A DNA stretch of 64,000 nt from Schizophyllum amplum (GCA_007026445.1 VDMD01000014.1:604637-668636); one strand, 5' to 3'. Numbered from the stretch's first letter, positions 44,112-56,200 are shown. Notes: generated from the letters alone by a model not told the origin. Numbers and translations: made by a program.

Positions 44112-46666
44112 ATGATGTCCTATATGGCACCGATTCTCACGCTCGCACTCTTTGGTGAGGTCCTGGGACATGCAGGTACGCGTCCTTCAATCTTATACCA
44201 GTGGCACGCATCATTTCTAATGATGGTCGTCGAAAGGTCACGGCCACAGCCCCATTGTACTGGCAGAGAGCGGCCAGCAGCCACTGCGAGCGCTCCCGCC
44301 GCCACCGCCAATGGAACTACGCTCGCTCATGGCGCATGGCCCGTCAGAGAACCGTATTGATCTTGTGTTCTTTGCAGATGGATGTACGTGAGGGTGATTT
44401 CTCTGCGTCCTATTGACTCATGAGAATGCGCTCCTTCGCTCCTGCATTTTACTTACTGAACCTGTTGCCTATTCTTCTTATGGCTCTGGCCTTCTTCGCT
44501 CTTCTGCTTATACATCAGCACAGACCTCGCTTCCGAGAAGGCAGCGTTTTTCGGCGACGCAATGATGCTCGCGGAGGGACTTGTCGCCGGTAATAAGACA
44601 TACGGCAGCGTCGAACCGCTACTAAATATGTGGGCCGCGTTTACGGCGAGTGCGGAGGTGAGCATGAGCGTACTGCGAGGGGGAGCATGAATGTCATGAA
44701 CGTATCACGCGAGAATGGAGGTGCCAGTGCAAGGCGAGCATCGACGTGTTGCGAAAGCGCACATTGCCTCTTCCGCGAACGCGAACATAAATTTGCTGCG
44801 CGACCGCTGTTTCGGCACGATGGTTTGACATGCTGACATTATTTTCAGAGTGGCATAGGCTGGGGTGGCGTACCCAAGAAGTAGGAAAGGGCTCCTTGTT
44901 CTTCGGCAACTGAACCTGATTGTCTGTCTCGCACAGCACCACATACGGCCTGTACCGCGACGGCACGGAGCTGCGCGCGGTATACGTTGGCAAGCCGGAC
45001 GTTAACGTGGCCGCTTGCAAGGCGTTGGGCACGCAGTGCGACTTTCCAATTATCCTGGGTGAGTTGCATTGCATTCTCTCACCGAGGACATTTTGAGTGC
45101 TGACGACCACCGTATAGGTAACAGTCCACTGTATGGAGGTTGGTGTGAATCATCGGACAAGACATAAGCGATCACTCACCCACAACAGGCTTGGAAAGCA
45201 GACACAATGAGGGCGCGACGTGAGTGATGGGGTATTTAGTCGATGACGGGACTAGACTTTCCCGCTTGCCTGCTCAGTTTCCTCTGCTCAACTTTCTCCC
45301 CAGCTCCCTCACTATTCCGCCCACCTCCGTCACATACCTCTACACTGACATATCCACCTCTTCACCAACCCATCCCCCGCCTATCCACTAACACATCTAC
45401 TCAGCACCATCACCAACTCACCCGCAAACGGCGTCCTCGTCCTCCGCCACGAGCTCGGGCACTCGATCCCCTGGGTCGGCGAGGAGTACGATGGCGGGGA
45501 CGGGTACTATGGCGCTAACACGGCGTCCAGCACGCGTGAGGTACCGTGGGCGCATTGGTTGGTGAACGAGGTGGGTGGAGGCGAGGTAGGCGGCGCGACT
45601 GACGTTGATGGCGCTGCCTTGTCTCCCGATGACGATGCCTTGTCTTCGGAGGGCGAGCGCTCCGCCACGCCCCGCGTCGAGCGCTCCGTCATGCCCTTCC
45701 AGGCCTACCCCTGGACGCTCCTCAACACCTCCGCCCCCTGGTCCGCCACCTTCCCCTCCTCCGGCGCCTACGCCCGCGCGCTCGTGCGCTTCTCGCTCTC
45801 CGGGCTACCCCTCGCCTCGGATGCGCGCGTGCTGCTGGACGGGCGGGATCTGGGCTGGGTGCCGCGCGCGGGGATTGGGATGGATAGGTGGCATTATGAT
45901 ATATATGTGCCAGGGCGGTTGGGGGAAGGGGAGCACGAGCTAGTGTTCGAGTTATTGGAGGAGGAGAGGGAGGGAGAGGCGCAGTTGTGTAATATGGAGG
46001 TGTTGGAGTTTGGTGAGGAGGATGAGTGAGTGTTTGATTTCGAGCGTTGCATGAAGGGTAAGGAAGAAGGCTGATGAGATGACAGGTTCGACGCGCGACC
46101 GGGGGTGTATGGGCTATTTCCGACGTGCGTAGTTTGTGTGCCTGTGATGAACTTGTGGCACGGGGGCAAAGGCTAACGAGGCATGCACAGATTCGACGAC
46201 CAAAATGCGACGCGGTTCCGCCCGACGAACGAAGACTGTCTCATGAGGCTGGTGACCGCGCCTGGGTTCTGCAACGTCTGCCTCGAGTCGTTGTGGCTGA
46301 CGCTGTTGGCCCAAGTCGATCTCATCGACGGCGTCGACGAGACGTGTGGCCCAGAGGGGGTACATGCGATCGACCTCCGGTTGGTGGCTTTAGGTCAGCT
46401 GCGAGAGAAAGACATTGGGGTGAAGGAGAGGTACACGGTGACTTGGTCAAAGGACGACGCGGTCATGGAGAGTCTCACAGACGCGATGGCGATAGCAGTG
46501 CGCAATGGGGAGACATGGACAGTGAGTGGATGGGAGAGCGGAGGTGAAAAACAATTGCTGACTTTGGGCTCAGGTCGATGTCGCATTCTCGACGGAAGAG
46601 GTACGCAAAGATGAGGAGGGAAGGCTTTTGTCAACGAGGACGGTTACGACGTCGCATTGTGCATGA
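44112..46666 (+). CDS. Secreted IgA-peptidase-type M64 metallopeptidase
   Basis: Zinc metallopeptidase of the M64 family (Pfam IgA peptidase M64), widespread in saprotrophic basidiomycetes and presumably degrading protein outside the cell. ATG at 44112 gives the signal peptide MMSYMAPILTLALFGEVLGHA. Then HSPIVLAESG, NRIDLVFFADGY, VEPLLNMWAAFTASAESGIG, YGLYRDGTELRAVYV, SRHNEGATTITNSPANGVLV, and the zinc site RHELGHSIPWVGEEYDGG (HExxH-like HELGH with downstream Asp/Glu). The C-terminal third is a beta-rich domain (RWHYDIYVPGRLGEGEHELV) followed by CLMRLVTAPGFCNVCLESLW and WTVDVAFSTEE. About ten short introns; frame intact to the TGA at 46664. Its 3' end, with the last intron and 3' UTR, is duplicated at 50225-50640. 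Confidence 0.9.
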
Positions 46667-47405
46667 AGAGGGTACAGATATAGAGCTACATCTCGTTTTG
46701 CTATGGATTGATGTACAAGAATTTCAAGAGGTGGTTAGTGACTTGTGCCGGGAAGAGCAAGGGTTTTCGGCATGCAGCTTGGACAGCGGTGTGCACTTAC
46801 AGTGAGGATTATTTTCTGAGCACACCGTTCGTTAACCTTGCCTTGCGGACCGGGGGATAATTGCTGGCCGTTGGCGAGATGACGGCGGAGGGGCTTGGGA
46901 AGGTTGTGGGAAGGGCGGATGGTGAACTCGCGTGCGCGGCACTAAGTATGAGCGCGTGAACGAGCTTGATGCGAGTCTACGGCTGGCCTAGGAAGACGAG
47001 CTGGTCAGTCGTGGCGAGCCTTTGGCAAATCTATAATTGCTCGTTGCTCGTTGCTCGCGCCCGCTGCCGAGGAACGAGGCTGGGGGAGGGGGCAGGGCGC
47101 TCCACCGGCGCGCCCTCGGCACCAACGTCCGACCGCGCGTGGCGACTTGAGCCTCGTCGACAAGCCCGCCGTACAGCGTGGAGGATCTCGCAGGGGAAGA
47201 GATCCATGTTCCTTTTTTTTTTGCAACAAACCAGGTTCCAGTCAGGGCCCTAGAGTACCGATAGCCTCCGGGTAGAAACCCACATGTAGCTACTAGTGTA
47301 CTGTATTGCACCGTAGAAAGAACCAAGTGATTGGACGCGCTCTTTATATATGTACAAGTCCATCAGAGTGTGCAGGGCTACAATGCGTACCAAATTAGTA
47401 TTCCC
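46667..47405. other. Intergenic, 3' UTR side
   Basis: Up to about 46860 is homologous to sequence downstream of the M64 copy at 50470-50640. The remainder shows no gene. Confidence 0.5.
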
Positions 47406-47736
47406 TTAGAAGGCACGGTACCACATCGGCGGATTCTGTTCCCCTAGAATACGCTTCACGCTCTCTACCACACTCATGTCGATGTCTCCCACAGTCTTCT
47501 TCTTGCCGCCATTCGTTCTGATGTAGACGACGCAGAACTCGTCGAAATCGAGCTGAGGGGCACTACTGGTGAATCAGCAAAGCCCTTTTGCAGTGGAAGA
47601 TACGCACCGTTGGCGGCCGGTAGGGTCTCCGGCCAGAAAGCGGTCATAGATATGCTTTTCAAACCCAGGAATAACCCCGCAATCATCCTTGCAAAACTTT
47701 GCGCGGAAGTCCTCCTCACCGTATTGCCATCCAAGC
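47406..47736 (-). pseudogene. 3' end of an unrecognised gene, separated from its 5' part by a repeat element
   Basis: Two exons, 47736-47608 and 47565-47406, joined by a GTGCGT...CCAG intron, encode GWQYGEEDFRAKFCKDDCGV, IPGFEKHIYDRFLAGDPTGR and SAPQLDFDEFCVVYIRTNGG, ending NPPMWYRAF. The wording has the feel of a conserved protein and the frame is clean, but I do not recognise the family. The first exon begins after CCTATAG, only 20 bp from a 46-bp terminal inverted repeat (47756-47801). So the upstream part is either lost or lies beyond a 2.2-kb insertion within the intron; a frame at 50057-50160 (ESQDLLKRCEADYSTRGE) followed by a GTATGC donor is a candidate for that part. Confidence 0.6.
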
Positions 47737-47972
47737 CTATAGGGGGGAGGTGAGACCCAGGGAGAAACCCCTCTGTCTGGGGAGTGCCACGGAGGGCCAG
47801 ATCTATGATTGAATGTTTGACATCTCGAGGTCGAGCCAAACCGTTGCTTGAACTTTTAAATGAACTGAAGACCATTTTGATGCGATTCTCAAAGCAAGAA
47901 ATGGATGAGTCAGGCGGATTTTGCGTGAACTTTCTGAAAAGTTGGTGAAACTTCGAATGAAAGAATGAGAAT

Positions 47973-48258
47973 AGGGACTCTCACAGTAGGTTTGGTAGCG
48001 AGTTTCATTGGGGTTTCATTAGAGGTTCGGTGAGGATTTGGCCCTGGTTTTTCACCAAACCGACTATGGAACTCGAATGAAACCTTCACCGAACCGCTAC
48101 TGTGAGAGTCCCTAATAGGGGACTCTCACAGTAGGTTTGGTAGCGAGTTTCATTGGGGTTTCATTAGAGGTTCGGTGAGGATTTGGCCCTGGTTTTTCAC
48201 CAAACCGACTATGGAACTCGAATGAAACCTTCACCGAACCGCTACTGTGAGAGTCCCT
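47973..48258. mobile_element. Tandem pair of 141/142-bp fold-back MITEs
   Basis: Copies 47973-48113 and 48117-48258 are identical except for one extra G near the second start. Each begins AGGGACTCTCACAGTAG and ends with its complement CTACTGTGAGAGTCCCT, and most of the interior (TTCATTGGGGTTTCATTAG / AATGAAACC) also pairs. AAT stands at all three junctions (47970-47972, 48114-48116, 48259-48261), which fits a 3-bp target-site duplication, or TA if the ends are read as GGGACTC. The identity shows a very recent duplication. Confidence 0.85.
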
Positions 48259-48563
48259 AATGTTCGCCGCTCTTTGCACGCGCACATGCCTCTGACATGC
48301 CTCCGAACTGAACTTTGGATTCCCAAAAAGGACATCCGAATCGTGAGCGTGTTCGCGCTGCGCAGCTTGCCTCTAACCATGTCCTACCACCTCGTCGTCG
48401 CTCCAGAAAGCTTCCTCGCGCATAGATACTGCGCCGCGCACGCGTATGATAGCGTCATGCCGCCCACCCTCCTAGCTTCCTCAGCGTGATACCCACGACA
48501 ACCCGCGAGCTCCTGCGTCCTGCGCGCTTGCGACTCCGTATGGCGATAAGACCGTCGCCGGTG

Positions 48564-49335
48564 TATGGGCGTTATACTGTCCGGAAAATCAAAAGATTAG
48601 AGCACAGGTGCAACACACGAAAAACATGGCAGCCGGATTCATCAAAACTATAGAGCATAGCCGGCTATAGATCAAACAGCATAGGTGATCGGATGACTGT
48701 GACGCTGTGTGACAATGACGCATTCTCGTGATCTGATGCGTAACTCGGCCGTTACCGCGCTGGACTCACACGGTTCGACTTTGAGCGACAGGTGTGGAAC
48801 TGCCGGCAACCACACTCAGCGCGGTCAAGGTTGCTCACCCCTTCCCTGACTCTTCAATAACATACACTCTGAACCTCCTTCACGTATAGGCAAAACGGAC
48901 GGATCTGAGCGCTCATCAGCACTCCGCGCGGTTAAGTAAGTTGGCGGGAGGCCTCAGGCCGCCAGGCGACGCGGCGTGGCCCCGCCCCTAGATCTGCCCT
49001 CTACGCCTCTTTCAGATCCAACCAACTCATCAAATGGGTGTCCGAGGGATGATGCAAATTGACGCACAGGGGGGCCGGAGAACCACTGCGAGCATTCCCC
49101 CGCACTCGTCGCTCAAAGTCGAACCGTGTGAGTCCAGCGCGGTAACGGCCGAGTTACGCATCAGATCACGAGAATGCGTCATTGTCACACAGCGTCACAG
49201 TCATCCGATCACCTATGCTGTTTGATCTATAGCCGGCTATGCTCTATAGTTTTGATTCGAATCCGGCTACCATGTTTTTCGTGTTTTGCACCTGTGCTCT
49301 AATCTTTTGATTTTCCGGACAGTATAACGCCCATA
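48564..49335. mobile_element. 772-bp fold-back element with ~226-bp terminal inverted repeats
   Basis: Arms 48564-48789 and 49108-49335 are near-perfect reverse complements (a few differences, such as CATGGCAGCCGG versus CATGGTAGCCGG), starting TATGGGCGTTATACTGTCC. The 318-bp middle has no coding potential. A 6-bp direct repeat CCGGTG flanks both ends exactly (48558-48563 and 49336-49341), which looks like a target-site duplication. Superfamily not identified. Confidence 0.85.
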
Positions 49336-50224
49336 CCGGTGCTCATAGGAGGAAGCCAGGAGGAAGCGGCAAACGCAGCACCAACGCAGATGACGCGAAG
49401 GTGCGTAAACCGACCCCCACTGTGCTGTCTCGTGTACTCATTTGCATCCCAGCGATACGCATTGACGATGGCTGGCGCTCCAGTAAACTATGCCTTCAAG
49501 TCCGAGGTCTCTGATACTCGAGAGCGATGGTACTATGGCTTTGGAGACCACTGTGGTGCAGTAACTCCCAAGTACCTACCAACATCCTCGGAACTGCACC
49601 CTCCCTTCCCCTCATGTCGATGACCGGTCGCCCAGATGTACATACTATATTAATGACCAATAATATCAATTGCTTATTACTCTCGTGCGGGTGCTTCCAG
49701 CGTCGCCCTGCGTATATGGATTCATTCAGAAATTCAGAATTTGAGAGAACTATCGAGGCAGGTCGCGGCAGAGCGAGTACAAAAACCCCGGTAAAAGAAG
49801 CTTTGTAATATTGACCAGACGCGATCCTGCTCGCCCTGCGTATGATTTATCATCTGCGCAAAAGGGACGAGGGAGACCCTAGCCGATAACTATCGCCCTA
49901 ACGCGCTACGACTCGCCCTCAAAATCGGGGTTTCTCCCTGGGTCTGGCCCTCCGTGGCACTCCCCAGACAGAGGGGTTTCTCCCTGGGGTTGAGCGTTGA
50001 ATGTTGAAGTGGGTTTCAAAGCAACGTGTGGGTCTCGCTGGGTTTAAACTTCAAGCTCACCGGATATGTCGGCCCGCATACCTCTCCCCGCGAGTACTGT
50101 AATCCGCTTCGCACCTTTTGAGCAGATCTTGCGACTCTGATGAGCTTGAATTCTGAAAACTCAACGTGTAGCTCAGACAGTGCAACAGTCTTGGAATATT
50201 GCGCTCTAAACAGGGCTGGTAAGT

Positions 50225-50640
50225 CGGTGACTGCGCCCGGGTTCTGCAACGTCTGCCTGGAGTCGTTATGGCTGACGCTGCTGGCCCATGTCGATTACAA
50301 TAGCGGTGGGCGAGGAGACATGGAAAGTGAGTGAATGGGATAGAGGAAGCGAAAAATTTGCTGATCAACGGTCTCAGGTCGATGTTGCGTTCTCGACGGA
50401 GGAGGTACGCAAGGGCGAGGAGGGGAGGCTTTTGTCAACGAGGACGGTCACGACGTCGCATTGTGCATGATGCATGAGGATTGTACAGATAGGGCTACAT
50501 AAAGCTTTGCGGAAAATCTTCAAGGATCTAAGGGGTGGTTAGCAACTTGTAACGGGAAGAGCGAGAGGGTGAGGGAGCGTCAGATAGCTAGGTAAGAATG
50601 GTTGTCGGCATGCTTGGACAGCGGTGTCTAGTCGCTTCTT
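50225..50640 (+). pseudogene. Decayed copy of the M64 peptidase 3' end
   Basis: Matches 46247-46860 with about 85-90% identity by eye. It includes VTAPGFCNVCLESLWLTLLA (50228-50286), loses about 170 bp that in the original encode the following segment, then continues with the last intron, the VDVAFSTEEV exon, LSTRTVTTSHCA and 3' flanking DNA. No zinc site or upstream part is present, so it cannot make a peptidase. It lies just right of the repeat block, while its parent lies just left of it. Confidence 0.85.
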
Positions 50641-50884
50641 GGAAACACGGACCATAGCGTAGTGATCATCACACGAAGAGAAAGGGAACCAAAGAAAGAG
50701 TGCTCACCAGTAACGAAGGAGGAAGATGGAAGTCGAGAACAAGGAGCAGACGCGTCTTTTCACAAATTTTGTAGCCGCCCAAGCGCACGTGGCGATCACG
50801 CGCCCGATTGCTTCATCAAAAGTTTTGGTTCGGGCTTGCCGGTGCTACTTTGTATTCCCACTCTCCCCCTCCCCTTCACAAATA
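50641..50884. other. Intergenic
   Basis: Upstream region of the ribosomal L1-domain gene; pyrimidine-rich stretch (TTCCCACTCTCCCCCTCCCC) directly before the ATG at 50885. Confidence 0.5.
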
Positions 50885-52958
50885 ATGGCGGTGGACCTCA
50901 TCGACGGGCATGTGTCCCCCACGCAGTGCGAGAAGGCCGTGAACGCGCTGCTCGCACACGCCACGAAGCGCGCGCAGGCGAAGGCGGAGACGGAGCTCCT
51001 CCCCAGCCGCGAGCAGCATGTCTGGCTGAACATCGCGGAGAAGACGATCCCCGCGGACAGGAAGCTCAAGCCGCAGAGAATGTGCGTTGCGGTGCTTGGG
51101 GATGCAGCTTTTGGCTGACTGATCGTGTTCACCCCAGCCCCCTCGCGTACCCGATCGTCGACCCGCGCGTCGCGTCCATCTGCCTGATCACGAAGGACCC
51201 GCAAAGACAGTATAAGGACTTGCTGGAGACACAAAAGATCCGCTTTATTAGCCGTGTGGTCGGGATGGAGAAGCTCAAGGGCAAGTTCAAGCCATTCGAG
51301 GCGCGCCGCGGGCTCCTCAAGGACCACGACATGTTCCTTGCGGACGAACGCATCATTCCCCTCCTTCCCAAACTACTTGGATCAACATGGTTCAAGGCAA
51401 AGAAGTGCGTAATTTGACTTGCCCGTGAACGTATGTTAAAACTATTCACAGGCAGCCGATCCCCGTATGCTTAACCCGCAAGGACCTCAAGGGCGAGCTC
51501 GAGCGCGCCGTCTCGTCCACGTACATGAGCCAGCAGCAGGGCACCCAAACGTGCGTACTCTTCTCCTCTCCTTGACAAGTCCCCTTCTTCTGGCCGTTCG
51601 CCTTATTCTCATTTCCCGCTCCTTTTGTTTTCGCGATCTTCTCACTCACCCATCCTTCCCACCCCAGGTCCGTCAAGATCGGCACCCTCTCGCAAAAACC
51701 CGCCCACATCCTCGCCAACCTCAAAACCGCCCTCCCCGCCATCGCCGCCCGCATCACCGGCGGCTGGGACAACATCCAGAACGTGCACATCAAGACGAGC
51801 TCCAGCGCCAGTCTGCCCGTCTGGTCGTGCGACCTCTCCGCGGACGCGCTCGGCCGGTGGGGTGGCGCGGCCGATGTGGAGGCAGCGGATGTGGAGATGG
51901 GTGAGGCGAGTGATTCGGAGGACAGCGACAAGGAGGAGGACGAGGAGGATGAGGAAATGGACGGCGACGAGGCGGACGAGGAGATGGAGGTCGACATCCC
52001 GGCGCCGCCGGCCCGCGCGAAGGGCAAGCGGCGCGCGGACGCGGACCAGGAGCCGGAGCAGCCGAAGAAGCGCGCGAAGGGCGAGAAGGGACACGCGGTG
52101 GTTCTCGCGGACTCCGTGGAGCTGAAGAAGAAGAAATCCAAGGCGACGAAGGACGCTGCGCCCTCGGTCGACGCCGCACCCTCAGTCGACGCCAAAGCCC
52201 CTGCAGGCGCAAAACCAAAGTCCAAAAAGAAGGCGCGCGTCCCAGAGGAGACTGCAGAGGATCTGGCTATCACTGCTGCGCCAACAGAGGATACGGCACC
52301 TCCGAAAAAGCGCAAGGCGAAAAAGTCGAGCGATACACCCGCCGCCGCCGCTGCCACTACCAAAGCTGCCGCCACTGCCAAAACCGCCACTGATACCATC
52401 GCCAAGAACGCCGCCACATCCGAGGCCGTCGTTGCCGCCGTCAGCGCGCCGCCCGCGACGGACGCGGGGACCGTGACGAAGAAGAAGCGGAAGGCGCGCG
52501 CGGAGGTGGACGCGACGCCAGACGCGGGGCCGGTGGCGGTGGCGGTGGAGGTCGAGGAGTCGCCGGTGTCGGGGAAGAAGGCGAAAAAGGCGGGGAAGGA
52601 GAAGGCGGCGGGCAAGGAGAAGGCAGCCAGCGAAGACAAGGCCGCCAGCAAGGCAGCACCCGTGCCCGACGTCGTCATCGCCGCCGACGCAGAGGAGGCG
52701 ACGGAAAAGGTGCGCGCGGACAAGAAGAAGAAGCAGAAGAAGGCGAAGGCTGAGGGAGTCAACGCGCTCGAGGCAGCGGCTGTTGTGGCGCTGCCGGCGG
52801 AGGCGGACACTGCAGCGAAGGAAATCGACGAGCCCGACTTCAAGAAGAAGCGCGCTGGCAAGGCTGGGGAGAAGAAGAAGGAGAAGGTGGCGAAGGCGCG
52901 CCCCGGGAAGCCGTCCGCGAAGGAGGGGCTGTTGGGGAAGAAAACGGCGAGGGCATGA
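50885..52958 (+). CDS. Ribosomal L1-domain nucleolar protein (Utp30/Cic1/RSL1D1-like)
   Basis: Ribosome-biogenesis factor with a ribosomal L1-like RNA-binding domain followed by a long basic/acidic tail. Exon 1 (50885-51080): MAVDLIDGHVSPTQCEKAVN, HVWLNIAEKTIPADRKLKPQ. Exon 2: YPIVDPRVASICLITKDPQ, KIRFISRVVGMEKLKGKF, DHDMFLADERIIPLLPKLLG. Exon 3 (from about 51452): PVCLTRKDLKGELERAVSST. Exon 4: SVKIGTLSQKPAHILANLKT, WDNIQNVHIKTSSSASLPVW. Then about 350 residues of low complexity: an acidic stretch (DSEDSDKEEDEEDEEMDGDE), then Lys/Ala-rich segments with KKKKK and KKRKAKK nuclear-localisation-like clusters, ending LLGKKTARA. The frame is intact over the whole gene. In the family the L1 domain binds pre-rRNA in the nucleolus; the tail is longer than in yeast relatives. 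Confidence 0.9.
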
Positions 52959-53228
52959 TGGAGTCCAGCAGGTTGCTCCTTTACGTTCTTTCATCGTGTC
53001 TTCTGTGCGCTATGCATGGTTCAACGTTTTGTTGGGTGTCCTGTGTATTGCTTCACGCGCGCCGCTTGCTTTTGTATCTCAGCACATACAGTTGTGTCAA
53101 GGTGAAGGATAGCATCCTTCCTATTATTCTAACGGCCCCTGTTGTTTGTCTGTGAAATCTACTTCGCTGCTTGATTCTGAACGTCCCTGCTCATATCGTG
53201 AGGGCTCTGGATCGGATCTACCCGTGGT

Positions 53229-56200
53229 CTACGTGCTCAAAGTGAGCACGCTCTGCCGAATCTTCACCCGCACATTCCGATCCCCCGTCCACTCAAACTT
53301 GACATACTCGAACGTCTCCGTCACTGTCATCTCCGCTGTCAAAACCACCAACATCAGCGCCTTCCTGCCCCCAAACAGCCCAAACCGCAACTTACCTTCA
53401 TTGCCAACATTAAACGGAAACGTCTTGAACGGCTCCGAGCCAGCGTGCCCCGTCCCCCAGCCGCCTTGCCCCGGCAGCGCTCCCCAACCGCTGTGGCCCT
53501 GCCGCGGCGGCGCGCCCGGGTTGAAGAAGCTCGCGAAGCTCGAGCCGACCTTCCACACCAGCACCGTGCTCTCCTCGAGCGAGAGCGTCAGCAGCCGCCG
53601 GGCCGTCGGGCGAGAAGCTGCACGCGGCGATGCGCTTCTTGTGGCCCTCAAGGACGTAGAGGCGGATGGCGGTCTTGAGGTCGTACATGACGACGGCGCC
53701 CTCAGACGTGCCGACGGCCAGGCGCTGCGTGCCGCCGTGGAAGTCGACAGTGGGGAAGCTGGGTGGGGGAGGTCAGTCGACGACATAGTGGATTACACAG
53801 ACCACAATCCACGCACGTCTTCACGACCTGTCGAATGATCTCTGTCGCAGTGTCCAACACCGCGTCCCGGCTCGCCGTCGAATTCGGGTCGAGCGACTTG
53901 ACCACGGCCTCCATAAGCCTCGGGAGGCTCGGGTACAGCACCAGCGGTCGTTTGCGTATCAAGAACGCCACCACCTGCATCACGCTCCGCCGGTGCTCCG
54001 CGCTCGCGGGGCTCAGCACATCCAAGCTGAGCGTCGTCATGAATAGCGGCGTCGCGGCGGCCGCGATGGCCAGCAGCGCCGCGCGCGCCTGCGCGCCGGG
54101 GTTCTGTACGCTGATGGCGTCCTTCTTGGAGGAGGTGGCGAGGAGGAAGAGCGCGCGGAGGACCTCCATGGCATCAACGTAGTGCTGCCAGACGTGGAAG
54201 CCGTGCGAGCAGAGCTCGATGGCGAGGACACGGTGTGTGGAATGCTCGTCGTGCAAGTAGAGCGCGATGGACTTGGAGATGTCGGTGAGGACGCTGAGGA
54301 GTGGGGTGAGCAGGTAGGCAAATCGAAGATGGAGGATACGAACTGCGTTGACATGAGGGTGTACTTCTCAGCGCCGAGGTAGCCGCAAATGAAAAGAGCC
54401 ATGGCGGAGCTTGCGGCTTCCTGTTCTGCTGGTGGTTGCAGGCAAGGTACTGTAGGTATATTCAGAAGGGGTTCGGAGAAGCGATGAGGTTGCCGGCATA
54501 CGCTGATGTTGCCAATGCTCTACCAGAACACCCGCCTCGTCGTCTGTCATCCGTACTGCCGACGCATCGAACAGAATTCTGGCGGCGTGCCGCACCTCTT
54601 CTGTAACAATGTCAGTGCTTCAGTACACCTCAGTAGTATGCGGATACATACGCGAGCCCTCCAACCACCGCTGGGCGAGAAATGGCAAACTTGGGGAACA
54701 ATACGCCTGCCCGACACAGGCCGGAAGAGCCGCCGCGTAGAAGGTTATCACCGTATTCGTACTGTCCGCATATTCTGCGCGTCCTCGTCAGCTGCCGTCT
54801 CTACCGGTGCAGAGCCAGTACACCCACCTTCGAATACGCTAAGCGCGCGCAAAATGACCACGATGGCCAGCGCGCGGTGCGCTGATACTGCAGGCGAGAT
54901 GCACCAGGGAGCACGTGCATTGTCGCTGGTGTATAGCGCGGTGCATCCATTGCTAGACGTTCTCAGTTGGATGACCTGGCAGTAGATAATCGTGGACCCA
55001 CCTGCTAAACCCTGCATGCACACCAGAGCTCGACGCACCCAGCCGCCGCGCACATATCGCATCAATCGCCTCATTCAGGCCAGGCGTGACGAGCGCGCCC
55101 ATGAGAACCCGCAAGCGGTCCATGGTGGCCAGTATCGTCTGTGTCTGTGCGCGGTTTGTGCTGATCGCCTTGGCGACTGTGCTCGACTCGGCGACGAAGC
55201 GCTGCAGGTCGAAGTGGAGGACGGCACCTGAAAGGTTGGTCAACGAATCAGAGAGGGTGGTTGAATGGAGGCGTACTCATATCAGAAGATGCAGACGGGT
55301 GTGTAGTGCCCTGCAGTGGTAGGTCCGGCACGCATTGATTCTCCTTCAAAGGGCTGCGAAGAAGACCGCGTTCAGTGCAATGAAAGATTGAAGAGACACG
55401 GCCACCTACAACTCAGTCCACCCGCCCTGCTGCAGCATCTCTTGCGCCTTATCGTGCCCCACCGCACGCCAGAGCTCTCGTGTCGCCGTATCCCAAACTC
55501 GCGCGCGCTGGTCCGCGTACAGCAGCATCATACTGCTTGGCTGCCAACATATGGCCCGTAACTCTGCTATGGCGCCAGGGATCATGTACACCCTACGCAT
55601 TAGACTTAGTAAGCGTGAAGTGCGCAAAGTAAGGAAAGAATGCACATCTGCAGTGAGTCGACAGCGACGACGGCAATCGTCCCGTCTACTGCGACACATA
55701 AGGCGCAACCTCGTAATGGCGCGCCTTTGACGTCCGGCAGTTGGACCACGTATGCCAAGGGGGTGAGAAAGAGTGTCCATCGCGCGCGGAGAGTGAGTGT
55801 GCTGGGATTAGAGGTGACACTTAGATGAGCGATGTTGATATTTGCTACATTATATGTACTCACTCAGCAGACCACAGCGCGACCGATCCATCATCCGCCC
55901 CTCCCACAATGAGCTGCTCTTGCGTGCGCGGGTGCCGGACAACGTGAAGACCCGCTATGCGGCCGGGCAATGCGGCGCTGGCGCTCACCTTGGGCGGCGC
56001 CCCGCGGCACATATCGTGCAGCGTGGTGCGGCAAAGACGCCCGTCAGCTGCAAGTGAACAAGGTTAGATGACTGATACAGCAAGACGTCTGGCACGCACT
56101 ATAGCCACGGACGATGTTATCCACTTCCAGAGCCAATACAGCGGAAACTGTAGGCGTGTGCGAGTCCGTCGGGGGTGCAAGCCAGAGTTGTTTCTTTTTG

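Larger units (their letters stand above)
47756..49988. mobile_element. Non-autonomous element with perfect 46-bp terminal inverted repeats
   Basis: Left 47756-47801 and right 49943-49988 are exact reverse complements over 46 bp, starting CCCAGGGAGAAACCCC. The right end carries an additional copy of the outer 16 bases (49927-49942). The 2.2 kb between contains two further elements (tandem MITE and fold-back) and no transposase-like frame. No target-site duplication is evident, so it may be an old, rearranged DNA transposon or two independent inverted copies of a shorter repeat. Confidence 0.7.

Noticed and set aside
47756..49988. Tandem and inverted repeats as a CRISPR-like array
   Set aside because: Only two copies, inverted-repeat termini and a eukaryotic context; these are transposable elements.
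51446..52861. 471-codon minus-strand open frame
   Set aside because: It is the antisense shadow of the Lys/Ala-rich tail of the L1-domain protein; low-complexity GC-rich coding DNA leaves the opposite strand open.
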